Shown here: positions 18,180 through 27,230 of the stretch, in pieces | How positions within the stretch are numbered: position 1 is the stretch's first letter | How the letters are laid out: each line of letters opens with the position of its first letter | NCBI GenBank assembly: GCA_001312325.1 | Contig: BBDJ01000039.1 | Span: forward strand, 1 to 40,025 | DNA: 40,025 bases | Source: Lysinibacillus pakistanensis | GTDB taxonomy: Bacteria; Bacillota; Bacilli; Bacillales_A; Planococcaceae | Reading direction: 5' to 3' | Notes under the pieces: model-generated | Told to the model about the DNA's origin: nothing | Database searches by the model: none | The model's input: the letters and a program-made list of their open reading frames with translations, nothing else | Program-made: the position numbers and the translations under genes

Positions 18180-18485
18180 TTATTCAAATAATTTTCCAGC
18201 CAAACTAGATATTTCGTGAATTGCATCCTCAAGCTTTTCTTCCTCTTCTTCAGAATACTTGCCTTCATTAAAATAAAAGTAATTGCTGATATCTACAAAA
18301 CATAAAGCTAGTTTCTTAGGAACTTCGGTTTTATTCGAATACTCCGTAATCAATATCTTCATTGCTTCAATTAATGTATTGTAGTTATTTTCATTTAATC
18401 CTAATCCCACTCTTAATGAATATAGTATAGAGTTATCACCAATAGTATATTCATAAACTATCTTTAAAGCCTCATCTACTTTCAT
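18180..18485 (-). CDS. Small acidic helical protein, unrecognised
   Basis: An intact 101-residue protein that appears all-helical (MKVDEALKIVYEYTIGDNSI, LIEAMKILITEYSNK) and ends in an acidic stretch (YSEEEEEKLEDAI). ATG 18485 follows GAGGAGA. There is no signal or membrane helix. Size, charge and position beside other orphan single-domain proteins suggest an immunity protein, but no toxin gene is present in the window. Confidence 0.6.
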   Translation of the reverse strand: MKVDEALKIVYEYTIGDNSILYSLRVGLGLNENNYNTLIEAMKILITEYSNKTEVPKKLALCFVDISNYFYFNEGKYSEEEEEKLEDAIHEISSLAGKLFE

Positions 18486-18620
18486 CAATTCTCTCCTCGT
18501 TAGTAGCTAGGGCTCTTTATGATAGAATTATTTCAGAGCCACACATCTTGAGCTTGCCTTAGCTTATGATTTGGCTGCAAAACTCGCCACTTTAACATTA
18601 TAAATAGATTGTAGTACCTA

Positions 18621-18820
18621 ATTTGAATGCGATTTTACGATGATTATCATAAATGTCCATGCTTGTTCATTTTGAATAGGAAAATCGTATTTCACCGCAA
18701 ACGTCCGCTTGTTACATCACTATCTATACGATTATTACCAACGTTGGTTTCAAATCAGTTAAACAAATTTTCTGGAATTTGAACACTTGGAATATTGATT
18801 TCATTAAAATAGTCATGCAT
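18621..18820 (-). pseudogene. Degraded small frame, copy A
   Basis: The frame reads MHDYFNEINIPSVQIPENLF and then meets a TGA where copy B has a CGA (Arg) codon. Further down, NEQAWTF is recognisable in a shifted frame. No ribosome site is visible. It is a decayed paralogue of the frame at 22896-22645. Confidence 0.4.
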
Positions 18821-18834
18821 TGAAGTTTAAATGT

Positions 18835-18868
18835 AAAAAATGCTGCACAAGACTTACTCTTATGCAGC
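18835..18868 (-). terminator. Terminator inside repeat copy A
   Basis: A perfect 11-bp stem (arms 18842-18852 and 18858-18868) with a six-T tail on the minus strand. It now ends the kinase operon. Differences from copy B (22911-22945) preserve pairing through G-U changes. Confidence 0.85.
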
Positions 18869-18878
18869 GTTTTAATGA

Positions 18879-19859
18879 TTATTTAAACGACCTTAGTTGG
18901 AGGTGATATGCTGAACCAAGCTCACCGTAGCCAGGTGCATATAAAGATGCACTAAGCTTCTTGGCTGCTACTATTACAAATTCTTTTTTTAAACACACTA
19001 AAAACTCAATCATTCCATTTTCTATTTTAGCCGCTACATTTCCACCTAGTTTTTCTGTAAGCAGCTTGACAATAGAAAGTCCTAGACCAGTGTTTTTACG
19101 TCTGGAATTGTCTGTTGTATAAAATCGATCAAAGAGCTGGTTAGGATTTAGTTGAATATTTTCGTCAATCGGATTTTGAAAACAGATATATGCATGTTCT
19201 TCTTCTAACCACATCTTGATCGTGACATCACCTTGCGCATGCATGATGCTATTTCGTACTAGGTTTTGCACAATGCGTAAAAGCATTTCTTCATCAGAGT
19301 TAATAATGAGCGGCTCATAATTAGGTAAGGTGACGGCTATTCCTTGTTGCTCAAATTGTGCAAAGGCACCAGCAATTTCTTCAAATACGATGTTTGATAT
19401 ATTAATACGATCCTTTTTGGTTGATCTTCATTACTATGCAAATAGGAATATTCAAAAAAATGTTGCTAATAATTGCTCTAGTCTTCCAACATGTTTTTGT
19501 GCGACTCCAAGCTTTGCAAGCTGCTTTTCTGTTAATGGTTCTTTTAAAAGCATTTGTTGATAGCCCTTTATCGCAGTTAGTGGCGTACGAAAATCATGAG
19601 AAATGTTTGAAATCATCTCTTTATAGTATTTTTCCTCCCGTTTAATATACGACCTTGATTTCTGCGATTCTATCAATATGCGATTTATATTTGCCACTAG
19701 TTGATTTATTTCTTTGTTTACTAGCTCTACGCTAATTGGCTGCGTATATTGCTCATGTAGACGTTGTGACAATTGTATGTTCATCAATCGTATTTGCCTT
19801 TGTATATAAAAAATATAAAACAATAATCCTACAATGACTACAATTGCCACAATCCACAT
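18879..19859 (-). CDS. Sensor histidine kinase with a transplanted C-terminal tail (two frameshifts)
   Basis: About 326 residues. One N-terminal membrane helix (IVAIVVIVGLLFYIFYIQ) and no extracellular domain, as in kinases that sense through a partner ABC transporter. The H box is SNISHDFRTPLTAIKGY, the N box NLVRNSIMHA, and the ATP lid FDRFYTTDNSRRKNTGLGLS. The frame breaks in the A run 19454-19460 and near 19412, where AGGATC should read AGGGATC. After the normal end (FLVCLKKEF...) the chain continues into LYAPGYGELGSAYHLQLRSF, which matches the tail of the secreted protein at 22956 and lies inside the direct repeat: the 3' end was replaced by recombination. It is the last gene of the RR-ATPase-permease-kinase operon. 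Confidence 0.88.
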
Positions 19860-19872
19860 TCCCTACATCCCC

Positions 19873-20657
19873 TTACTTGATTTCTGCTTTTCTAAATGTC
19901 ATGAATGTTAAGTATATAATTACTACTATAAAGATGATACAAATGGAAACAGCCGAAATTATATCACCTTTACTCATGCTTAAATTAATCGTAAGATACT
20001 CCGCTGAATATGGTGTGAAAGATAATACTTTATCTATCATCTCAAATGAATCCTGAAAACTAGCGACCTGCCCAAAGAACATGGACATCATGTAATACGC
20101 AGCTACTACAAGCACCGATTTTCTTAAGGCAAAAGCAAGTAAAATACAAGTCGTTAACTGTGCAAGATAGACTATAGTCATTGTGCACATTATTGTTACG
20201 TATTCACCAAAGCTACCACTAGTAGTCGAAGTTAGAATGCTTAAAAAAACCTGCTGCTTTCCCACCCATGCTAAACGTGCTGTCCATTGATAAACCAATT
20301 ATTGTCACGATGATATACGGGCTTACAAGAACAATAAGTAATATCCAGAAAACAATCGCTTTACTTATGACAATTTGGATTCTTGCAAAGCCGCTTATAA
20401 TTGGATGATGAATATTTTTTTGTATCAAAATCTGAACAAATAAGTGTAGTAGCAAGTACTGCGCCTACTATTGACATCGTATTCATATCAGATAGTAGAA
20501 AACCAACGTTGCTGATGCTTTCATTTATAGAGTTATTGCCAATCCCATAGGCAATACTAAACATTGCTGTTGCAGAACATGTTGTAAGAGCCAGTAAGAC
20601 CCAAAATATTTTGGATTTAGTTGTTTTATAGAGGTAAGCACGTACTAAATTAAACAT
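19873..20657 (-). CDS. ABC-2 type transporter permease (two frameshifts)
   Basis: About 261 residues with six predicted membrane helices (WVLLALTTCSATAMFSIAYG, TMSIVGAVLATTLICSDF, AIVFWILLIVLVSPYIIVTI and three more). The size and layout match the BcrB / lantibiotic-immunity EG-type permeases that remove peptide antibiotics with the ATPase encoded just upstream. The frame breaks in T run 20415-20421 and A run 20243-20249. Start 20657 overlaps the end of the ATPase gene by 8 nt and has GGAGGTGAGC upstream. Confidence 0.85.
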
Positions 20658-21571
20658 GGTGCTCACCTCCAATTAACGTAAGGAAATAGTTCTCTAATGT
20701 GTCTCCTTGTAGACTAAATTCCGTAAGTGTTACCCCATTTTCAAATAAGGCGTTGATACGTCCCCAAGATCCTCTAAGAAATCATACAATTTAATCGTTT
20801 TATTTGGCATGACTTGAAAATTTTGTGTTTTAAGATTTGTTTCTAATACATGTGCGCATTGTTCGGGAGCTGTACAACCAATGCGAATATAATGTCTACA
20901 TTCTTCGTCGAGCTGCTGTTGCGTCATTTGTTTCATAATTTTCCCTTTATGAATAATGATATAATCAGTTGTTGTTTGATAAAGTTCCGGTAAATTATGA
21001 CTCGAAATTAAAATTGTCATCTGTCGCTCTTCACAAAGCCGTGTTAAAAGCTGACGAATTTCAACAACACCTATAGGATCTAACCCATTCACTGGCTCAT
21101 CTAAAATTAAAAGCTCCGGGTTAGTTAATAATGCAATAGCAATGCCTAAACGTTGTTTCATGCCTAGTGAAAAATGCTTAGCTTTCTTATTGTTGGTACT
21201 CGTCAATCCAACCAATTGCAGTATTTCATCCTCTAGCTCCTCATTCGGAATCCCCCGCATTAAACGATGATATTTAAGGTTACCTTTTGCAGTCATATCA
21301 GGCTAATCGCTGGTTGTTCAATCATGCTGGCAATACGTTTTCGTTGCAGCTGTATTTCCTTGTCAGATGATTTTCCAAATAACTCAAATGAACCTTCTGT
21401 TTGAAAACTAATTCCTGAAATAATCTTCATTAAGGTCGATTTACCCGCACCGTTTTCACCAATAAGCCCATAAATACGTCCTTCTTTTAATTCGATTGAT
21501 ACGTCGTGAAGTACTGTATGCTTTTTATATGTTTTCTTTAATTGATTTGTTTTTAATATGGTTTCTCCCAT
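20650..21571 (-). CDS. ABC transporter ATPase, BcrA-like (two one-base deletions)
   Basis: About 307 residues, the usual size of BcrA-type ATPases. Walker A is GENGAGKST, the signature is FSLGMKQRLGIA, Walker B is LLILDEPVNGLD and the switch histidine is in ISSHNLPEL. It drives the adjacent permease, probably for export of or protection against a peptide antibiotic. Unlike most genes here, the breaks are at G/C runs: at 21301-21302 one C is missing (AISPDMTAKGNL restored) and at 20762-20765 one G is missing, after which the frame runs on as GRINALFENGVTLTEFSLQG to a stop overlapping the permease start. ATG 21571 is preferred, with AGGGAGGTG upstream. Confidence 0.9.
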
Positions 21572-21653
21572 ATTAAGCACCTCCCTTTCATATTCATAGA
21601 TTACTCATGAAAGGTATAGATAAAGTAAAGATGGCGTATAGATTACGGATAAT

Positions 21654-22328
21654 TTATGGACGTAAACGATAACCAAGCCACGAAGCGTCTCGATATAATC
21701 CGTTTGTGGATCTTTTATCTTTAATTTATGTCGAAGATTACTAATATGGATTTTAATAATATGTTCATCCCCTAAATATTCTTCCTGCCAAATGGATTCA
21801 TATAAATTTGCTTTCGTGAATACTTTCTCTTGATTTGTCATAAATAATTCGAGCAATAAATATTCCTTTGCAGTAAGCAAGACCTCTTCACCACTCACTG
21901 TAACTCGCTTAGCGACATCATCCAGTACTATATCCTTGTATTGCAACTGCTTCATAGGTGTAGCTTGTTTTTTTAACACGACGTAATATCGATTCAATAC
22001 GGGCAAGAACCTCACCAAGGTCAAATGGTTTCGTAATATAATCATCCGCTCCTAAACGAAGCAAATCGATTTTAGTAGACACTAAATCTTTTGCTGAAAT
22101 CATAACAACAGGTACATCCGAAATAGCGCGAATTTCTTTTAATAATTCATCCCCACTTTTATAGGGAAGCATGATATCAAGAAGCACAATATCAAACTCA
22201 TTTTGGAGAAATGCCCGGTAACCTTCTACTCCATCCATCGCACTTGTTACCTGATAATCTGCTTGCTCAAACAATTCGGTTAACATCGCATTTACATCTT
22301 CATGATCCTCAACCATTAAAATTCTCAA
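21654..22328 (-). CDS. OmpR/PhoB family response regulator (two frameshifts)
   Basis: About 225 residues. The receiver domain has the acidic pair VEDHED, the phosphorylated Asp in VLLDIMLP and the Thr/Lys switch (MISAK, DYITKPF). The winged-helix output domain has LTAKEYLLLELFMTNQEKVF and DEHIIKIHISNLRHKL. The frame is lost in the 7-nt T run 21968-21974 and near 21673, where one G is missing; the corrected C-terminus is TLRGLGYRLRP. A TTG start at 22328 is likely, with AAGGCG about 7 nt upstream. First gene of the operon; it presumably activates the ABC genes in response to the co-encoded kinase. Confidence 0.9.
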
Positions 22329-22436
22329 TATAATCACGCCTTTGTTAAAATATCCCTATTGGTATTTATTATATAAAATTTTATGTCGTTCAACATTAAA
22401 TTTTTAAGAGCTATCACCATAACGTGGGTTGATTTC

Positions 22437-22635
22437 CGTTCCGACTGGGCGCTTTGTGCTGTCGCTTCACTTTCGCACAGAGCAAAGCTTCCTGGGGGCG
22501 TCCGATGAGCCGCTTCGCTTCGCTGCAGGGTCTCCGGCCAACACGATGTTGGTCACGAAGGCGTTATCACAGGATGTGATGGTTTTAGCCTTCGTTCCCC
22601 TATTGCTATCCACAAGGAGTCGCCCAGTCGTAACG
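22437..22635. repeat. Interspersed repeat with 15-bp terminal inverted repeats
   Basis: The ends CGTTCCGACTGGGCG (22437-22451) and CGCCCAGTCGTAACG (22621-22635) are inverted repeats with one mismatch. The interior has GCGTCCGATGAGCCGCTTCG and CAACACGATGTTGGTCAC..TCACAGGATGTGA, shared with 4013-4075. It is G+C-rich compared with the flanks and contains no gene of its own. It resembles the structured intergenic repeats common in Bacillaceae; MITE-like, although no target duplication was identified. Confidence 0.75.
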
Positions 22636-22644
22636 AAGATCAAC

Positions 22645-22896
22645 TTACATGGCATAGGTTTTACTAACGATTTCCTTACTTTTGTAGTACCTCAATTTGA
22701 ATGCGATTTTACGATGATTATCATGAAATGTCCATGCTTGTTTAATTTGAATAGGAAAATCTGTATTTCACCGCAAAATTCCGCTTATTACAACACTTTC
22801 TGTACGATTATTACCAAAAATGGTTTCAAATCGGTTAAACAAATCTTTCGGAATTTGAACACTCGGAATATTAATTTCTTTAAAATAGTCATGCAT
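22645..22896 (-). pseudogene. Small unrecognised frame in repeat copy B
   Basis: Starts MHDYFKEINIPSVQIPKDLF and continues NRFETIFGNNRTESVVISGI; with frame corrections it runs on through QIKQAWTFHDNHRKIAFKL to a stop at 22645. Up to about 80 residues, no recognised family and no good ribosome site. A more degraded paralogue is at 18820. It may be a small gene broken by sequence error or a true relic. Confidence 0.35.
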
Positions 22897-23021
22897 TGAA
22901 GTTTTAAAGTAAAAAAACGCTACACAAGAATTACTCTTATGCAGCATTTTAATGATTATTTAAACGACCTTAGTTGGAGGTCATATGCTGAACCAAGCTC
23001 ACCGTAGCCAGGTGCATATAA
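22682..23021. repeat. Long direct repeat, copy B
   Basis: About 340 bp, matching 18609-18944 in the same orientation, start-to-start distance 4073 bp. It covers the 3' end of the secreted-protein gene, its terminator and the small downstream frame. This copy is the likely donor because here the tail joins its own gene naturally. Confidence 0.92.
22911..22945 (-). terminator. Terminator of the secreted-protein gene
   Basis: An 11-bp stem including two G-U pairs (arms 22919-22929 and 22935-22945) is followed by seven T on the minus strand, just after the stop at 22956. Confidence 0.82.
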
Positions 23022-24275
23022 TATACTAGTGGATGTTTCGACAACATTGTTAAATGTGCCTGCTGGTGTTGTAAGTGTATAGTGAATAGCACGAACAAAC
23101 TCATTTCTATCTCTTATCGTAACTTTCGATCCCTCTGTAATTGGTTTTTCAAATATATATTGCGTGCCATCCTTCTCATAATAAAAGGCTTGATCTGTTT
23201 CATGATAAGTAATATATTGGAAGTCGTAATCCGTGTCAAAGCGTTGATTACCAGTTCTGGTATATACCGTATTATAGGTTAATTGCTGAAGCGTATCACT
23301 TGGTAAAAAACCAGATGTAATGACAGGCGATTCATTTGGTCGTATTGTAGCTAGAGCTTTTTTAGGTACAGTATATTTTTCTCCCTTGAATTCAATTAAA
23401 GCTGTCGTAGTATCTTCTGATAAAAATGAGACTTCATCAAAACGTTTTAATTCCTCGTGCTTCCCTCCAACATAAACACCATAACGAATAAATCGTTTAC
23501 CTTGTTTTTGTACAGGCTGAAGTGCTTTAACAGGGATATAGCCATATCTCAAGGTTGTTGGCGATTTCACCATGAGATAGCCATTTATTTCGCTTCCTAG
23601 CAATTCAAAAGCTGCTCCTTTTGATGCTTGTTCTAGCACTCTTGCCCCCATCATTGGACCACTGAGCAGCTGTGCATCAGCATTTAACGTATAATAATCT
23701 TTAACATGGGGTATTGCTTCTACAATGCGAATATCTGAGCTATCAATATAAACCTCCAATGGATTACCTTCAAAGGGAGCAGCGTAAAAATAGTAATATA
23801 ATTTTTCCCCAATTTTAAATTGTACAACATCATTGTAGGGTTTATAGTCGCGCTGCCAGGTATATTTTTGCTTAACAGATAATCCCCATATCCTAGAGGC
23901 TTTCCGTTCTGACGATTGATATAAATTAAACCTGGATTATCATAAAAAGCAGCTCGAATATCGAGTGGCACCTCCTTAAAAACAACTAAATCGGTTGCCT
24001 GTACACGGTATCCTGAACTCATCCAGTAAAATGTTTTATTGTCGTATTTTTCAATACCGTAAACACGGAAATAGTTGTTACGTTTCACTGTTAACGAACT
24101 AAAGCTACCATCCGCATTTTTTTTATATACTTTTACATCTTTAGTAAAGGTCATCTTACCTGCTTGTCCTTTAACAACCTGTGCCCCATCCCACTTTACC
24201 TCTGCTGCCTTAGAGGTTGTAGGGTTTAGTAAAAAAAGCAAGAACGACCAGCAACACGATTAAATATTTCTTCAT
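22956..24275 (-). CDS. Secreted protein of unknown function (two frameshifts)
   Basis: About 440 residues after repair. The signal peptide MKKYLIVLLVVLAFLLNP..SKA is complete when the 7-nt run 24231-24237 is shortened by one. The mature part is beta-rich with many Tyr and repeated short strands (KVYKKNADGSFSSLTVKRNN, YWMSSGYRVQATDLVVFKEV, GYLMVKSPTTLRYGYIPVKA), like SH3b or wall-associated domains, but I cannot name a family. A second break near 23886 is cured by one extra G, giving LSVKQKYTWQRDYKPYNDVV. The chain ends LYAPGYGELGSAYDLQLRSF-K, the tail also found on the kinase. ATG 24275 has GGGAGGG upstream. Confidence 0.75.
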
Positions 24276-24637
24276 GTTTTTCCCTCCCATTCTACTTCTG
24301 TATATAAACTATTTTAAAAATTCTATCATACTATTTTTTTGATACAAAGATAAAACTGGCCAAGAAGACATATCGGTCTTTTATATTGTCGAATACATAA
24401 AGGAATTTCCATATTATAGGTGGCTGAATTGATGGGAATATATGACGATTCACGAGCATCTGTGCTAGATAGAAGCTAGTTATACTTAATAGAATAATCA
24501 TCTTATTTAATGAAACTAATTGTTAAGGGAATGAAAATTCAAAATATCCTATGTTGTATTGCTTGGGCTTCATTTTATCAAAGAATCGGACATTACCAAA
24601 GATTCCTCATCAGGCAACGTCCACCTTTATAAAAAAA
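24276..24637. other. Intergenic region
   Basis: A/T-rich, with no gene, convincing promoter or hairpin that I can support. Confidence 0.4.
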
Positions 24638-25208
24638 TTAGAAATCATATTCTGCATCTTTTTTTTAGCGCGAATTTCAGTGAATGCATCTGTCACCATT
24701 ACTGTATCCTCCACTAAACGTTCTAGTCGGAAAAGGATATCATCATTGACGATTTCCTTGCGTAAAAAAAATCCTTTTCCTCTATAAATACATAAGTTGG
24801 GACGATATGTGCCTTCATATAGGCTAGAATTGGCTTTACTTGCTGCTCAATCATGAGATAATGTTTAGCTGTACCTGCTGTAACAACCATACTCACCACC
24901 TTATCACGAAAGGCATTCACAGGGAGCAGATCAAAAATATTTTTTAATGTTGCTGGGATTGATGCTTGAAATGTAGGTGTACCAATAATCAAGGCATCCG
25001 CGGCCATAATGGTTTCTGTTACATATTTTGTATCCCCATCATATTCAAAATAATTACGTCCATCACTAAATACCATATTGTAATCAGCAAGATCAAGCAA
25101 TGTTACCTCATGCGCTGGATACTTTTCTTGTAAAATGTCAACAACTTTACAAATGGCTGTTTTCGTTTTTGAGCCGACAATTGAACCAGCTAGTGCGACG
25201 ATTTTCAT
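24638..25208 (-). CDS. NADPH-dependent FMN reductase, SsuE-like (two frameshifts)
   Basis: About 190 residues with a flavodoxin-like fold. MKIVALAGSIVGSKTKTAIC is the phosphate-binding loop, DALIIGTPTFQASIPATLKN the flavin-stacking segment (GTPTFQASIP replaces the typical GTPxYxxSxx), followed by VVSMVVTAGTAKHYL. The enzyme supplies reduced FMN to a monooxygenase, very probably the LLM protein encoded 13 nt upstream. The frame breaks in the A run 24764-24771 and the T run 24659-24666; corrected text reads EEKDFLRKEIVNDDILFRLE and ends ...KKDAEYDF. ATG 25208 is chosen because the earlier ATG touches the AAGGAG ribosome site. Confidence 0.85.
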
Positions 25209-25221
25209 ATTGGACATCTCC

Positions 25222-26276
25222 TTATTTTGCTGTATGTTTTTTGATTGCAGGTATTATATCGTTGCCAATGATTTCTATATTTTTCATTAATTTTTCGAAT
25301 GGTATGCCACCAAAGTCTATTTGTGCCATAAATCGCTGCATACCATATAGCTCATATTGATAGAGTAATTTTTCAATGATTTGTTCCTTACTACCAACCA
25401 TAAGCGCATCACGTGTATCTGGAGCTTGTGCAAATTGTTGCTTTGGATAACCTCCGCCACGAATTGCCTGGAATCCCCCATTAAGATGTGGATACATTCC
25501 TTGTAAGGCCTCTTTCGTCGAGTCAGCAACATAAAATAGACTAGTTGTAGCAACTGGTAACTTGGTAGGATCAAAGCCATTGCGCTCTGCTGCTTCTCTG
25601 TAGGCATCTACAGAGGGCTTAAAATTCACAGCAGGACCTCCTAATGTTGTTAACATCATGGGTATGCCCATATAGCCTGCCTTTATGGCACTTGCAGGAG
25701 GACCACCAACGCTCGCCAAATTGGTAAAGAACCGTTTTTCGGTTGCGGTAAAATTTGAGCATTGTGCAGGGGTGCTCGATATTGACCTTCCCATGTTATA
25801 AGTTCCTCTTCGTTGATTTTTTTCAGCAGCTCTAATTTCTCCTCAAAGATTTCTTCATAGTCTTGTAGGTCAACCCCCAATAAATGATATACCCCTACAC
25901 GAGAGCCGCGCCCAGCCACAATTTCTGCACGCCCATCTGAGATTAGATCGATTGTCGCAAAATCCTCATAAACACGTACTGGATCAGAGACACTCAATAC
26001 TGTTGCAGAGCTTGCTAATTTGATTGTTGACGTAGCTTGTGCAATTGCACCTAAAACAACCGTATGTGCTTGTGTTGTAAAATAAGATTGATGACTTTCA
26101 CCTACACCAAATACATCAATCCCTGCTTGCTCTGCTAACTGACTTGCTTCAATTAGCTCCTGTATACGCTGCTGTGCAGAAATACGAGTCCCCGTTAATG
26201 GATTTGGGATATGGTCTCCTAATGAATAGAGTCCAAATTCAATTCCCTTTGATTGATCAATACGATATTTTTCCAT
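25222..26276 (-). CDS. Luciferase-like (LLM class) flavin monooxygenase (one-base deletion)
   Basis: About 351 residues, TIM-barrel bacterial-luciferase superfamily. FGVGESHQSYFTTQAHTVVL, LASSATVLSVSDPVRVYEDF and DLISDGRAEIVAGRGSR are typical of the group that uses FMNH2 from a separate reductase. The natural substrate is unknown; relatives act on alkanesulfonates, nitrilotriacetate-type compounds or fatty aldehydes. The frame is lost at about 25709-25712, where GCGTTGG should read GCGGTTGG, giving LPIWRAVGGPPASAIKAGYM. It is followed directly by its presumed reductase partner, a two-component monooxygenase unit. Confidence 0.88.
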
Positions 26277-27230
26277 TATTTATTCTATCTCCTTATTTTA
26301 ATGGTTCTAATGTGGATTGAATGCATGCTATACCTTAAAACACCTATAAACATTAGTATATCAATACTCTGTGATTTTAGTGTAAATTTAAACTACGCAT
26401 AAAAAGCATAAAATTGAATTATGTTGGGGCTAATTAATGGCGAGCATGTGTACTGGGATGTGTGAGTAGATTGAGGCTAATGCTGCAATCTTTACTTGCC
26501 CCACAAAGTTCTAATCAATTTGTTCTTTATCATCAGATCGCAAACCAAGCTTGCATACATCGAACATTTTAGAAAATCAATTGAAATAGGAGCAAGCGAA
26601 AAATCCCCACAGTGTAAATAAAAAGAATGGTATCAGCGTATACAAAGAATTACTGTAAAAATATTCCTCTCTAATTATGAAAAACCGGAGTCTTTACTAC
26701 CATCATTTCAATAAAAGTAAAGAGTTTCACTGTTTTTTTATCTAAGATAAGCTTCTGGTGTAGCTCATGAATAAAGATGAAAAATAAGCTACAAACTTAT
26801 TGAATAGAAGAAACCCACCATTTTGAAAAAAAAGATTAGTCAAAATGAGTGGGTTTAATATTGATAGTTTTTATAAAAATGCTTGATTATTATCTACCTG
26901 TGTTATTCAAGAATTGCACCCAATTGGGGAAGACTGTGGTCAAACTGTGCAACAAATCTTAGGGAATAGTTCTTCGTATAACTCCCCCCTTAGATTATAT
27001 AATTAATTGGTTGCTCCTGATCTCCCAGGAAAAATATTTCCAAACATTGGAATTAGCGAAACAATAACACAGACAACAAGCAATCCAGTTTTTAACGATG
27101 ATGTATGAATCCGTAATGAGTGAATACTGATGTTAAGATATAATATAAGCTATTTATAAAAAAAGTTTGATATTTTTTGTGTCCCTTGCTCTATTAAATT
27201 GCCCTTTAAGGGAACAATTCCCTTGCTTTT
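26277..27230. other. Long intergenic region with repeat and gene debris
   Basis: The region contains the repeat hairpin at 26811-26856 and a related trace at about 26880-26930. A minus-strand frame at about 27134-27002 (SSLKTGLLVVCVIVSLIPMF, then GNIFPGRSGATN) looks like the hydrophobic end of a protein but has no start. Another at about 26640-26590 (LIPFFLFTLWGFFACSYFN) is similar. Both may be relics; no intact gene is supported. Confidence 0.4.
26811..26856. repeat. Hairpin of an intergenic repeat family
   Basis: AAACCCACCATTTTGA pairs with TCAAAATGAGTGGGTTT around an A-rich loop. The same layout, with CATTTTGA..TCAAAATG at the top of the stem, recurs at 38784-38824. Both are followed by a GATTATT..TTCAA(C/G)AAT trace. 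It could also act as a terminator. Confidence 0.7.

Larger units (their letters stand above)
18609..18944. repeat. Long direct repeat, copy A
   Basis: About 336 bp, clearly homologous to 22682-23021 in the same orientation with scattered substitutions and one-base indels. It contains the last about 22 codons of the kinase as annotated, a terminator hairpin and a degraded small frame. Homology begins at TTGTAGTACCT and ends at GCATATAA. The two copies bracket the RR-ABC-kinase module. Confidence 0.92.

Noticed and set aside
18879..22328. A complete lantibiotic biosynthesis locus
   Set aside because: Only regulator, kinase and ABC immunity-type genes are present; no precursor peptide, LanM or LanBC gene was found nearby.
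22429..22899. 156-residue plus-strand frame
   Set aside because: It runs across the inverted-repeat element and the antisense of the direct repeat, with no ribosome site or family; it is a shadow of repeats.
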